A stretch of DNA of 64,000 nucleotides from Achromobacter sp. AONIH1 (GTDB lineage Bacteria; Pseudomonadota; Gammaproteobacteria; Burkholderiales; Burkholderiaceae_B). The notes beneath the pieces were generated by a model. It worked only from the letters and a program-made list of their open reading frames with translations, searched no databases and was not told the origin of the DNA. A program made the position numbers and the translations under genes. The stretch spans positions 310,001 through 374,000 of the forward strand of contig NZ_CP026124.1 in assembly GCF_002902905.1 (NCBI RefSeq). The letters run 5' to 3'. How positions within the stretch are numbered: position 1 is the stretch's first letter; every line of letters starts with the position of its first letter. Of this stretch, positions 37,192 through 46,167 are shown piece after piece.

Positions 37192-37210
37192 TAGGAGCGA
37201 CATAGGAGCG
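37192..37210. promoter_or_regulatory. Left AGGAGC pair, candidate integrase arm-type sites
   Basis: TAGGAGCG occurs at 37192-37199 and 37203-37210, 11 bases apart. The same hexamer pair with the same spacing and orientation occurs at 63691-63708 near the other end. One helical turn spacing fits arm-type binding sites of a tyrosine integrase; this role is inferred. Confidence 0.5.
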
Positions 37211-37310
37211 TTGGGAGAGAAAGCCGCATCGCACTGTGTAGTGCTGGATTGCCGAGGAACGGCGGGCCTGTCGCATCATCATAGCCCAACAGGCTCGGCG
37301 GCATCCAGAA

Positions 37311-37340
37311 TGAAGAACGCGCAGCCTGGGCTGCGCGTTC
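37311..37340 (-). terminator. Terminator of the trb operon
   Basis: GAACGCGCAGCC (37315-37326) pairs with GGCTGCGCGTTC (37329-37340); on the minus strand it is followed by TTCATTC. It lies 32 bases past the last gene of the transfer operon. Confidence 0.75.
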
Positions 37341-37371
37341 GATGGATGCCGTTGAATAGCATGCGGTGCAA

Positions 37372-37617
37372 TCATGGCGGCTTCGGTGGTGTGCTGCGGG
37401 TCGCCGTGCCCTTCCTGAATCCTCGATCCCCCGCCATGAACGCTTCCAGCATATGCGGGATCAGCGTCGCCGCATCAACGGCCTCGCCATACGCCTGCGC
37501 GTGTAGCGCGGCGTAGCGGTCGAGGTCGACTTTCAAGCTGGTCGGGCAAACGAAAGTCAGCTTGGTGCTCTCGGTCTTCGGCAGCGGGCCGAGCCGCAGC
37601 TTCTTGGTCGTGCTCAT
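37372..37617 (-). CDS. DUF2274 protein at the end of the trb operon
   Basis: An 81-residue protein starting MSTTKKLRLGPLPKTESTKL, with FVCPTSLKVDLDRYAALHAQ behind it. This small family regularly follows trbI in integrative conjugative elements; its role is unknown. The ribbon-helix-helix-like sequence suggests DNA binding, but that is not shown. It overlaps trbI by four bases. Confidence 0.88.
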   Translation of the reverse strand: MSTTKKLRLGPLPKTESTKLTFVCPTSLKVDLDRYAALHAQAYGEAVDAATLIPHMLEAFMAGDRGFRKGTATRSTPPKPP

Positions 37618-38894
37618 CGTGAAGTCCCCCGGTTGAAGAACAGCGGCTGGTACGGCCGCAGCACCAGATCCCGGTTGACGATGATGCGAACCGGCAGGCC
37701 CGGCCGTTGCGTTAAGGTCGGCTGGATGTTGAGGTTGCGCCGGGTCATCTCCTGGCCGACCTGATTGATGCTGTCCTGCGCGCTGTCGCGCCCAGCGATG
37801 ATGACGCGATCACCATCCTGCCGGTTCTCCGGCGCGGCCAGCTCGGCACCGACGCCCAGCAGCGTGGTGAGTGCCGCACCGGCAAAGATGCGGCCCCAGT
37901 GGTAGTCCACATCGTCCTCCAGCCCGGCATAGCCGGCTGGGTCGGTGCCGGCCAGGTTGTCGAGCGTGAGCGAAGACGTGTCCGGCAGGATGATCCGGTT
38001 CCAGACGACTTGAACGCGGCTCTGCCCGTAGCTGACCTGGCTGTTGTATTTGCCCAGGATGCGCGAACCCTGCGGAATCAGCAGGAAGCGCCCGGTGGCT
38101 GTGTCATAGACCGGCTCCGTCACCGTGGCGATCACGTCGCCGGGCAAGTCCGACTTGATGCCCGTCACCAAGGCACCTGCGACCACTGTTCCGGCCATAA
38201 CCTGATACGGCGAAATTGGCAGAGTCAGATTGCCGGAATTACGGGTTTCAGTGGGGCCAGCTTTCATGAAAGCCTCTTTCTGGTCTTGCCGGTTTTGCAC
38301 CGCTGTCGGGTCAGCAGGTTGGGCCGCCGTGGAGGCCGGCCCGGCCGCCAGCGGGTCAAACGCCGCATTGGCGGCGAAGCCCGGCGCAGCGGCCACCTGT
38401 GTCTGCGCTACCGGCGCCGCATTCTGCCCACCCGAGCGGAAGAACACGGACGAGGCCGCGGCCGCCTCGGCTTCTTTTCGCAGGGCATCGTTCGGGTCGT
38501 GACCGGGGGCCGCGTAGGCAGCCGTCGCCGGTTGCTGCGACTTCACGATAGCCGGGCCAAGATCGCCCGGCAGCGGTGGCCCTAGTTCGGGAACGGCAGG
38601 CAGCAACGCCGGCGGCAGCTTGGAATAGTCCGTCGGCAGCGCATCCAGTCCTTCCGACTTTGACACGCGATCGACGTTGTAAAGCTCGGTCTGCTCGCCT
38701 GTGCTGCGTCGATGAGGTTGCAGCGACCACATCAGCGCGCCGAGCACGGCGACCGCTAGGACGCCGGCAAGGATGGCCAGCGAGCGCCGGTTCAGGCGTG
38801 TGACTGGACGCGGCTGGGCGCGCAGCGCCACTGCCTCCGGCGCCACCTTGTCCGCCTGCGGCGCGGCAAGGTCGGGAGTGTCATCCTGGCTCAT
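37614..38894 (-). CDS. trbI: TrbI, VirB10-like channel protein of the mating apparatus
   Basis: A 426-residue inner-membrane-anchored protein with one span at about residues 39-60, a Pro/Ala-rich periplasmic linker and the C-terminal VirB10/TrbI domain (PYQVMAGTVVAGALVTGI, LIPQGSRILGKYNSQVSYGQ). It spans the periplasm and forms the core complex with TrbG. It is the second-last gene of the traG-trb operon. Confidence 0.95.
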   Translation of the reverse strand: MSQDDTPDLAAPQADKVAPEAVALRAQPRPVTRLNRRSLAILAGVLAVAVLGALMWSLQPHRRSTGEQTELYNVDRVSKSEGLDALPTDYSKLPPALLPAVPELGPPLPGDLGPAIVKSQQPATAAYAAPGHDPNDALRKEAEAAAASSVFFRSGGQNAAPVAQTQVAAAPGFAANAAFDPLAAGPASTAAQPADPTAVQNRQDQKEAFMKAGPTETRNSGNLTLPISPYQVMAGTVVAGALVTGIKSDLPGDVIATVTEPVYDTATGRFLLIPQGSRILGKYNSQVSYGQSRVQVVWNRIILPDTSSLTLDNLAGTDPAGYAGLEDDVDYHWGRIFAGAALTTLLGVGAELAAPENRQDGDRVIIAGRDSAQDSINQVGQEMTRRNLNIQPTLTQRPGLPVRIIVNRDLVLRPYQPLFFNRGTSR

Positions 38895-38896
38895 GG

Positions 38897-39889
38897 TCAG
38901 TTCCTCCGTGCAACACCATCGGTGCGCTCGATCCGCACCACGTCGCCGCCATCGCCGCCCAGCCGCAGTTCGGCCGCGCCGAACAGGCGATCCACGACGT
39001 AGTACGGCGAGCGAAAACGGTAGTTCACCAGTTGCCCGTCGCCCTGCGCGCCGATGACAAACAGCGGCGGCAGCTCGCCCTGGGCGATGCCCGGCGGGAA
39101 CTGGATATAGACCTTCTCTCCATCATCGAAGGCGCGCAGAGGCTTCCACGGCGGGTTGCTGCCCGATACCGCGTAGCGGAAGCGGATCTTGTCCAGCGAC
39201 AGGCCCGTATCGACAGGCGTTGTTGCCTGCGCTGCCTGCGCCTGGCGCTGCAACGCGAGCATTCGGTCTTTCGGATAGTCCCAGGACACCGACGCCATCC
39301 ATGCCCTCTCGGTCGAGGTCAGCTCCAGCAGGTAGGTGCGCCGACTGGTGGTGATGACGAGATTGGTTTTCAGACCGGAGCGGATAGGCTTGACCAGCAC
39401 ATTGACGCGCAGATCGGCCCCGCCGCCGCTGGACGTGTCGCCCACGATCCAGCGCACGGTATCGCCGGCGGCGACCGTTACCAGTTCCTCGCCCGGTTGA
39501 AGCGAAACCACCGTCACGCGCCCCGGCGACGCATAGACCTGATAAAGCGCGCCATCGGTGAACGGCCACACCTGAATCGCGTTGACGTAGCCCTCACGGG
39601 TAGGCGCGATACGCGCTTCTGCATTGGCACGGGAAACGCGCACCTTTTCGTCGGCCGGCTCCGGCGCAACGGGGGCCTCATCGAGTTCCGGCAGGGGCTT
39701 CAACTGCGCCGGCAGCGCCAGCGGTTCAGGGACGGCGACGACTTCGACGGGCTTGGGCGGTTCGGGCAACGGCTGGGCCAGCACCGTCTCGTCGAGCGAG
39801 ATGGATGGCGGCGGCTTCCCCTGCGAGGCGCAGCCCGCGAGGGCCAGCAGCGTCAAAGGAACAACGTAAAGGCGGAAACGAAGTTTCAT
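38897..39889 (-). CDS. trbG: TrbG, VirB9-like outer-membrane core protein
   Basis: A 330-residue protein with a lipoprotein-type signal (LALAGC, cysteine at 20), a Pro-rich linker and the VirB9/CagX domain (EGYVNAIQVWPFTDGALYQV, WMASVSWDYP). It forms the outer-membrane ring with TrbI. I chose the ATG at 39889, which overlaps trbF by four bases. Confidence 0.94.
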   Translation of the reverse strand: MKLRFRLYVVPLTLLALAGCASQGKPPPSISLDETVLAQPLPEPPKPVEVVAVPEPLALPAQLKPLPELDEAPVAPEPADEKVRVSRANAEARIAPTREGYVNAIQVWPFTDGALYQVYASPGRVTVVSLQPGEELVTVAAGDTVRWIVGDTSSGGGADLRVNVLVKPIRSGLKTNLVITTSRRTYLLELTSTERAWMASVSWDYPKDRMLALQRQAQAAQATTPVDTGLSLDKIRFRYAVSGSNPPWKPLRAFDDGEKVYIQFPPGIAQGELPPLFVIGAQGDGQLVNYRFRSPYYVVDRLFGAAELRLGGDGGDVVRIERTDGVARRN

Positions 39890-40590
39890 GGTTTGGCTCC
39901 TTCGGAAGAATCCAGTTCGCGGCTCCATGACAGGCCGTTGACGTAGATACCCAATGGGTTCTTGAGCAGGCGCTGTTCAGTACGCGGGGTTTGCAGGACG
40001 GTCGAAAGCACGGCGTTCCAGCGTTCGGTGCCGGCGGGCGCACCGTTGACATAGCGCTGCTCTGTCCAGCGCACGTTGAAAGACGTGTCGCTCGCGCGAA
40101 CCACGCTGGTGATTTGCACCGTTACCGATTCCTTGCCGATGCGGGCGAATGGGTCATTGGTGCGGGCGTAGTCGTTGAGCACCGCCGCGCCCTTGTCGGT
40201 GGTGTAGTCGTAGGCATCGAGCCAGTTCTGCCGCACCACGATGGGGTCGATGGACAGCGAGCGAACCAGCGTCACGAAGCGCGCCAGGTGGTGCGCGATC
40301 TGCGCGTCGCCGGGCCGGTACGGCGTGGCGGCCTCTCCCACGGCGCGCACCTGCCCGGCTTGATCGACCTCGATGACATAGGGCGTCACGATGGACTGCG
40401 CCGAGCGCCACACCAGGCCGCCGGCCATCAACAGCGCGAGCACTAGGCAGCCGAAGGCCATCAGGCGCCAATTCTTCGCCTGCACGCGGGCGGAGCCGAT
40501 ACGGTCGTCCCACACCTGGGCGGCGGCTTGATACGGGGTGGCAGGCTGCGGCGTATCGGCGTAGCGCACCTGCGGTCGTTTGAATCGCAT
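39886..40590 (-). CDS. trbF: TrbF, VirB8-like inner-membrane protein
   Basis: A 234-residue protein with one span at residues 42-62 and a periplasmic VirB8/NTF2-like domain (FVTLVRSLSIDPIVVRQNW, FNVRWTEQRYVNG). It links the inner-membrane platform to the core complex. Length and order are normal. Confidence 0.95.
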   Translation of the reverse strand: MRFKRPQVRYADTPQPATPYQAAAQVWDDRIGSARVQAKNWRLMAFGCLVLALLMAGGLVWRSAQSIVTPYVIEVDQAGQVRAVGEAATPYRPGDAQIAHHLARFVTLVRSLSIDPIVVRQNWLDAYDYTTDKGAAVLNDYARTNDPFARIGKESVTVQITSVVRASDTSFNVRWTEQRYVNGAPAGTERWNAVLSTVLQTPRTEQRLLKNPLGIYVNGLSWSRELDSSEGAKP

Positions 40591-40608
40591 GGGTGTTCTC
40601 CTTGAAGG

Positions 40609-41976
40609 TTAGGTATCGGAATCCCGCAGGCTCGGGCCTTGCCCGGAGCCGCCGCCGTCGCCGCCGCGCAGCGTGTGGGCGGCAGTGGTCGCGGCATGGG
40701 TAGCCTGCTGGCGGCGGTGCATCCGCTTGGCCCAGGCCGGTTGCTGTTGCTTCTGCGAGCCTGCGGTGCCGTCTGCGGTCTGGCCGGGGCCAGCACCGTC
40801 GCTGCCGGCTTCTGTGCCGTTCCAGCCAGCGCGGAAGGAGTCGGCCACCTTCTGCCCAACAGCGGAAGCACCAGAGGTGACGCTGCGGCCTGCGGCTTGT
40901 GCGCCAGTCTTGGCGACATTGCCGAGGCCAGCCGCCGCGCCCTTGGCACCGCCGCCGGCCGCAGCGGAACCGGCCTGGAACGCCGATCGGGCACTGCCGG
41001 CCGCCGAAGTCGCGGCACGCGCACCGGCACCGGCCAGCTTTGCGGCCGCCGGGGCCATTCGTGCCCCGGCCATGACGGCGCCGCCCACGCCCGTTACGGC
41101 GGCGCCGATGGCAACGCCGGTGCCGACAGCCCCGACCGCAGCACCAGCCATCGCGCCCGCACCAAGCTGTGGCGCACCGGACACCAGGCCGGTGGCGATA
41201 CCGGGGCCGAAAATGCCCAGCGCCAGCAGCGCGAGCGAGGCCAGCATCACGACCAGCGCGTGGTCGATGGATGGTTCGTCGGGATGCACCTGGAACTCGG
41301 CGAACAGGCCTGAACCGATGCCGACGATGACGGCCAGCACCAAGACCTTGATGCCTGACGACACCACGTTGCCTAGCACCTTTTCCGCGAGGAACGAGGT
41401 CTTGTTCCAGAGTGCAAACGGGATCAAGACGAAGCCGGCGAGCGTAGTCAGTTTGAACTCGATCAGCGTGATGAAAAGCTGTACGGCCAGCACGAAGAAG
41501 CAGAGGATCACCACCAGCCAGGCGATGAACAGAACCACGATAGGGTCGATGTTCACGAACACCTCGGGGAACCCAGCCATGTCCCCGATCTGTTCCAGAA
41601 TCGGCGCGGCTGCGTCGATGCCGGTCTTCGCCAGCCGGCCCGGCTGAAGGAAGTTCTCCATCGTGATGGCCGAGCCGGTAGCGGTAATTCCCAAGCCGGC
41701 GAACGAGCGGAACACGATGCTCGCCAGCCAGTTGAAGTTGCCGATGATGTAGGCGAACGCGCCGACACAGAGCACCTTGCGCAGCAGCTTGGCGATCACG
41801 TCGTCGCCCTGGCCGGTGGCGTGGCTCATGGCCCAATACAGGCCAGCGATCGTCATGTCGATGACGATGAGCGTGGCGGTGAGAAATGCCACTTCGCCCT
41901 GCAATAAGCCGAAGCCCGAGTCGATGTAGCGCGAGAACGTATCGAGGAAACGGTCGATGATGGTCACGTCGTTCAT
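40609..41976 (-). CDS. trbL: TrbL, VirB6-like inner-membrane platform protein
   Basis: A 455-residue protein with several membrane spans between residues about 20 and 280 and a long Ala/Gly-rich, low-complexity tail (residues 280-455). The hydrophobic core (GLLQGEVAFLTATLIVIDMT) matches the TrbL/VirB6 family. It overlaps the entry-exclusion-like gene by four bases. Confidence 0.94.
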   Translation of the reverse strand: MNDVTIIDRFLDTFSRYIDSGFGLLQGEVAFLTATLIVIDMTIAGLYWAMSHATGQGDDVIAKLLRKVLCVGAFAYIIGNFNWLASIVFRSFAGLGITATGSAITMENFLQPGRLAKTGIDAAAPILEQIGDMAGFPEVFVNIDPIVVLFIAWLVVILCFFVLAVQLFITLIEFKLTTLAGFVLIPFALWNKTSFLAEKVLGNVVSSGIKVLVLAVIVGIGSGLFAEFQVHPDEPSIDHALVVMLASLALLALGIFGPGIATGLVSGAPQLGAGAMAGAAVGAVGTGVAIGAAVTGVGGAVMAGARMAPAAAKLAGAGARAATSAAGSARSAFQAGSAAAGGGAKGAAAGLGNVAKTGAQAAGRSVTSGASAVGQKVADSFRAGWNGTEAGSDGAGPGQTADGTAGSQKQQQPAWAKRMHRRQQATHAATTAAHTLRGGDGGGSGQGPSLRDSDT

Positions 41977-42299
41977 GGCGAATCCTCGGGCGGAGTGAGC
42001 GGAACGGCGCCCTCTGGCAATTCATCTGCGGGCGTATCGAAGCTCGGCGGAATCGGCGGGAGTTCAGCCAGCGAGTTGTATTCATCCGGCCCGGTATGGC
42101 CGGCGAAGAAGCGCCGCCGGAAGGCTTCAGCGGCGGCGCGGCAGGCATCCTCGCCCACGGCCTGCCGGTCGGCCGCGCATTGCCCGCGCAACGCCTTGAG
42201 CCGCACCGGATCTGCGGCCAGGGCGTCGGCCAGGTTCTCGGCCGGCTGCTGGCCGCACGCGGTCAGCAGCACGGCCATCAGGACGGAAGCGCATCGCAT
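41973..42299 (-). CDS. TrbK-alt / EexN-like lipoprotein, possible entry exclusion
   Basis: A 108-residue lipoprotein (lipobox LLTAC) with the small-domain motif DPVRLKALRGQCAADRQ and CRAAAEAFRRRFF, typical of the TrbK-alt/EexN group. Members in related elements are annotated as entry-exclusion proteins that bar a second copy of the element. It sits between trbL and trbJ as in Tn4371-like operons. A relative is encoded in the cargo region at 52610-52873. Confidence 0.82.
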   Translation of the reverse strand: MRCASVLMAVLLTACGQQPAENLADALAADPVRLKALRGQCAADRQAVGEDACRAAAEAFRRRFFAGHTGPDEYNSLAELPPIPPSFDTPADELPEGAVPLTPPEDSP

Positions 42300-42311
42300 G
42301 GCCGCCTCCGG

Positions 42312-43055
42312 TCAGTTGTTATAGAAGTTGACGGACTGCGGCGTGTACGGCGTGCCGGTGCCCAGAAAGCGCCGCCGCACTTCGCGGGCGCGCTCCATAG
42401 CCGCCGCTTGCCGCGCCAGTTCCAGTGAAGCGGCCCGGTCTTGCGTGATCTGGAGCTGCTGCGCCTGGATCGACTGCTTGGCCTGCAAAGCCAGGAGCTG
42501 GTTCGTCGCCTGCATCGCTTGCAGCGCGCCGGTGGCCGACTGGCTCTGGCTCACGAGATCGGCCAGCGCGCTTTCGTCTTGGGCGAGGTTCTGCGACACC
42601 TGCGCCTGCATCCGCATCGCGGTGTGCAAGCCGTTCAAGGTGTTCTGCCAGCGTTCGCGGGCGTCCTGTGCCATGCGGTCGCCGCTGATGGTGGCGGCGT
42701 ACTGTTCCGGGTACAGGCGGGCGAACGTGGCATCCATGCTCTGCACGTCGTAGGCCAAGCCGCGCGCCTCGGCGATCAGGCGCTCGGTGGTGGCGAGCGT
42801 CGAGCGCAGGCGGTTGACGATGTTGAAGTCGAGATTTGCCAGGTTCCTGGCCTGGTTCATCAACATCTGCGCCTCGTTCTGAAGCTGGTTGATCTGGTTG
42901 TTGATCTGTTCCAGCGTGCGCACGGCGGTCAGCGTGTTCTGCACGAAGTTGGACGGGTCGAACACCGTCAGCGCGGATGCGGGCTGCACGGCCAGCAGCG
43001 ATACCGACAGCACGGCAGCGAGTGAGACAGAGAGCAAACGGGGCTTGGTCTTCAT
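42312..43055 (-). CDS. trbJ: TrbJ, VirB5-like pilus-tip protein
   Basis: A 247-residue secreted protein with a signal peptide (cleavage near ASA, residue 29) and a long helical body (EQINNQINQLQNEAQML...). This is the TrbJ/VirB5 pattern; these proteins sit at the pilus tip or help its assembly. I chose the ATG at 43055, which overlaps trbE by four bases. Confidence 0.93.
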   Translation of the reverse strand: MKTKPRLLSVSLAAVLSVSLLAVQPASALTVFDPSNFVQNTLTAVRTLEQINNQINQLQNEAQMLMNQARNLANLDFNIVNRLRSTLATTERLIAEARGLAYDVQSMDATFARLYPEQYAATISGDRMAQDARERWQNTLNGLHTAMRMQAQVSQNLAQDESALADLVSQSQSATGALQAMQATNQLLALQAKQSIQAQQLQITQDRAASLELARQAAAMERAREVRRRFLGTGTPYTPQSVNFYNN

Positions 43056-45502
43056 GGTGAAACCTCCAGCGGTTGAGAAGCGAGAAAGGAAGCTGCCGCC
43101 GGAGCGGACGGCAGCAGGTCGGCGGCCCAGCCGAGGCCGCGATGGCGCAGCCACGCGCCGGCGAAGCCGGGAGCGCCGGCCTGCGTCAGCACGCGGTCAA
43201 TATCGCGTTGGTCTTGAGGGGTGGATGCGCCCGCGAATGCGAGCGCGACAGGCCCCAGGTCGAGGTCGAACAGGCGATTGCCGAGGCGCGACTGGTAGTA
43301 GTAATCGCGCTTGGGCTGTGCGGTCGCCACGATCTCAATCTGGCGGCTGTTCAAGCCGAAGCCTTCGTAGATCGTGCGAATCTGCGGCTCGGTGGCCTGC
43401 GGGTTAGGTAAGAAGATCCTGCTCGCGCAGCTTTCGATGATGGCTGGCGCGATGGTCGAGTCCTTGATGTCGGCCAGCGACTGCGTGGCAAAGATGACGC
43501 TGACGTTCTTTTTTCTGAGCGTCTTGAGCCATTGCCGGATGCGGGCCGCGAAGGACGGCTCATCGAGGAACAGCCACGCTTCATCGAGGATCAGCAGCGT
43601 GGGCGCGCCGTCAAAACGTTCGTCGAAGCGGGCGAACAGGTAGCGCAGCACTGCTTGCACGGCGGCGGGGCTGTGCATCAGTTCTTCCATCTCAAAGCCC
43701 TGCACGTCGGCCATGCCCAGCCGGTCGTGGTCAGCGTCCAGCAGCTTGCCGTGGGCGCCGCCCAACACATAGGGCGCGAGCGCTTGGCGCAGCGCGTTGG
43801 ACTGCAATAACACCGACAAGCCGGTCATGGTGCGCTGCTCCACTGGCGCACCGGCAAGGCTTCGCAGCGCCGACCAAATGGCAGCCTTCTCGTCCGGGCC
43901 GACCGTCACGCCTTCGTGCAGCAGCCGGCCCTCCACCCATTCGGCGGCCCAGGTGCGGTAGCCCTCGTGGGCTATTCGCGCGAGTGGCTGGAAGGCGATG
44001 CCGCCATCGGCACCGAGGTCGTAGTGCTCACCGCCAAGGCCGAGGATGGTGGCGCGCATCGAGCGCCCCATGTCGAAGGCGAAGATCCGCGAGCCGAAGT
44101 AGCGCCGGAACTGCATGGCCAATATGGCGAGCAGCACCGACTTGCCCATGCCGGTCGGCCCGGCGACAAGGGTGTGCCCCACGTCGCCGATGTGCGTCAC
44201 CAGCCGGAACGGCGTCGCGCCATCGGTGCGGGTGACGATCAGCGGCGGGCCATCGAGGTGTTCGTTCTTCTCCGGCCCAGCCCATACCGCTGACATCGGC
44301 ATCATGTGCGCCAGGTTCAGCGTCGAAACGATGGGCTGACGCACGTTCGCGTATGCGTTGCCGGGGACGGACGACAGCCAGGCATCGACTGCGTTGAGGG
44401 TTTCGGGGATGGTCACGAAACCCCGGCCCTGGATGACGCGCTCCACCATGCGCAGCTTCTCGTCGGCCACGGCCGGGTCGGCGTCGAGCACCGTCACCGT
44501 GGCGGTGAGGTAGCCGAAGGCGACTTGATCGCTGCCCAGCTCCTGCAAGGCGGCATCGGCGTCGGCGGCCTTGTTGCTGGCATCGGTATCGACCAGCGGG
44601 CTTTCCTGCTGAAAGATCGTTTCGCGCAGCAGCGCGATGACGTTCTTGCGCTTGGCGAACCATTGGCGCCGCAAGCGCCCCAATTCCCGTTCCGCCTCGG
44701 CTTTGTCCAGGCACAGGAAGCGCGTACTCCAGCGATACGCAAAGCCCAGGCGGTTGAGGTCGTCCAAGATCCCCGGCCAGGTCGAGGTCGGGAAGCCTCG
44801 TACCGACACCACGCGCAGGTGCTGATCGCCCAGCATGGGCGCCAGGCCGCCGACCAGCGCGGCATCGGCCAGCAGTGCGTCGATATGGAACGGCACGTCG
44901 GGCACGCCGACGCGATAGCGCCGCGTGGAGACTGTGGCATGCAGGTAGGTCAGCGTCTGGCTATCGTCCAGCCAGGCAATCTCCGGCATCACACCATCGA
45001 GCAGGTCGAACACGCGATCGGTCTCTGCCACGAAGGAATCAAGCCGACCACGCCAGTCCACACCCTCAGTGGGCCGGTTCTCGTACAGCATCCCAGCCGC
45101 ACGGGCGCGAGACTCTTGCGGCGGTAGGTGTTGCAACGTGAAGTGATAGACGCTCTCGAAATGGCCATCCGACTCCTCGAACGCCGCGCGTCGCTCCTCA
45201 TCCACCAGCCAGGACAGTGGTTCGGGAAAGGAGGATTGCGGATAGCTCGATGCCCGCATCCGCTCGGCCTCGATATAGAAGGCCCAGCCAGACCCGGTAC
45301 GGCGAAGCGCGTTGTTCTGCCGCGCCGACGTGGCAATCAGCTCGCCCTGTGTCGCACTGTCCAAGTCGGGGCCGCGAAACTGGAACGTGCGTTGAAACGA
45401 ACCATCTTTGTTCAGCACAACGCCCGGCGCGACCAGCCCGGCCCAGGGCAGCCAGTCGGCAAGCAAGGCCGGGCGCTGACGATATTCGGCAAGGTTCAGC
45501 AT
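43052..45502 (-). CDS. trbE: TrbE, VirB4-like ATPase
   Basis: An 816-residue ATPase with Walker A GPTGMGKS near residues 447-454, Walker B LLILDEAWLFLDEP, and a C-terminal NPQATEPQIRTIYEGFGL motif of the CagE/TrbE family. It energises pilus assembly and substrate transfer at the inner membrane. All motifs are intact. Confidence 0.96.
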   Translation of the reverse strand: MLNLAEYRQRPALLADWLPWAGLVAPGVVLNKDGSFQRTFQFRGPDLDSATQGELIATSARQNNALRRTGSGWAFYIEAERMRASSYPQSSFPEPLSWLVDEERRAAFEESDGHFESVYHFTLQHLPPQESRARAAGMLYENRPTEGVDWRGRLDSFVAETDRVFDLLDGVMPEIAWLDDSQTLTYLHATVSTRRYRVGVPDVPFHIDALLADAALVGGLAPMLGDQHLRVVSVRGFPTSTWPGILDDLNRLGFAYRWSTRFLCLDKAEAERELGRLRRQWFAKRKNVIALLRETIFQQESPLVDTDASNKAADADAALQELGSDQVAFGYLTATVTVLDADPAVADEKLRMVERVIQGRGFVTIPETLNAVDAWLSSVPGNAYANVRQPIVSTLNLAHMMPMSAVWAGPEKNEHLDGPPLIVTRTDGATPFRLVTHIGDVGHTLVAGPTGMGKSVLLAILAMQFRRYFGSRIFAFDMGRSMRATILGLGGEHYDLGADGGIAFQPLARIAHEGYRTWAAEWVEGRLLHEGVTVGPDEKAAIWSALRSLAGAPVEQRTMTGLSVLLQSNALRQALAPYVLGGAHGKLLDADHDRLGMADVQGFEMEELMHSPAAVQAVLRYLFARFDERFDGAPTLLILDEAWLFLDEPSFAARIRQWLKTLRKKNVSVIFATQSLADIKDSTIAPAIIESCASRIFLPNPQATEPQIRTIYEGFGLNSRQIEIVATAQPKRDYYYQSRLGNRLFDLDLGPVALAFAGASTPQDQRDIDRVLTQAGAPGFAGAWLRHRGLGWAADLLPSAPAAASFLASQPLEVSP

Positions 45503-45514
45503 GGCGTCCTCCCC

Positions 45515-45784
45515 TCACACGTCCAGAAGCGGGCGGTGTTTGATATGCCGCGCGAAGACCTGCATGAACTGCGGATCGACGCGCGCACCCCATACGGCCA
45601 GCGAGTGGCCGACGATCCAGAGCACCACGCCGGGAATCCACAGTTGCAGGCCCAGCCCGACGGCGGCGGCTAGCGTGCCGTTGGCAATCGCCACGGTGCG
45701 CGGCGCACCGCCCAGCAGGATCGGCTCGGTCAGCGAGCGATGCAGCGGCACTTCAAAGCCCGGAAGATCGGTGGCCTTACTCAT
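45515..45784 (-). CDS. trbD: TrbD, VirB3-like membrane protein
   Basis: An 89-residue protein with two close membrane segments (residues about 33-65) and the family start GFEVPLHRSLTEPILLGG. It works with the TrbE ATPase. It overlaps trbC by four bases. Confidence 0.93.
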   Translation of the reverse strand: MSKATDLPGFEVPLHRSLTEPILLGGAPRTVAIANGTLAAAVGLGLQLWIPGVVLWIVGHSLAVWGARVDPQFMQVFARHIKHRPLLDV

Positions 45785-46167
45785 ACGACGGCCCCTCCGG
45801 AGAAGCTGAAGAACGACAGGAAGAACGAGGACGCGGCGAACGCGATGGACAGGCCGAACACGATCTGGATCAGCTTGCGAAAGCCGCCGCTGGTATCACC
45901 GAACGCCAGCGCAAGCCCCGTCGAGATGATGATGATCACCGCCACGATCCGGGCGACTGGCCCTTGGATGGATTCGAGGATGGAGGTCAGCGGCCCTTCC
46001 CACGGCATCGAGGAACCGGCGGCCTGCGCCGTGCCCGCCAGCAACAGCATCAGCGCGGCCAGCAGCAGCCCTTGCCCTGCGGGACGGGCCAGGTGGCGCA
46101 GCCGCGCCATGCTGGACAGGCGAGAAATAGGATTTACGGAAAGACGGAAAGCATCAACGTGCGTCAT
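45781..46167 (-). CDS. trbC: TrbC, VirB2-like pilin
   Basis: A 128-residue prepilin with a long leader (cleavage after AQA near residue 49) and two hydrophobic segments in the mature part (ARIVAVIIIISTGLALAFGD and LSIAFAASSFFLSFFSF). It is the main pilus subunit of the mating apparatus. Confidence 0.93.
   Translation of the reverse strand: MTHVDAFRLSVNPISRLSSMARLRHLARPAGQGLLLAALMLLLAGTAQAAGSSMPWEGPLTSILESIQGPVARIVAVIIIISTGLALAFGDTSGGFRKLIQIVFGLSIAFAASSFFLSFFSFSGGAVV

Larger units (their letters stand above)
36885..37314. other. Gene-poor left end of the conjugative element
   Basis: No supported gene is seen in these 430 bases. The stretch holds a second strong terminator (37005-37039), a hairpin CCGGCA / TGCCGG with a T-rich loop on the minus strand (37071-37090) and the AGGAGC repeats at 37192-37210. 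It is probably the integrase-binding and end region of the element. Confidence 0.5.
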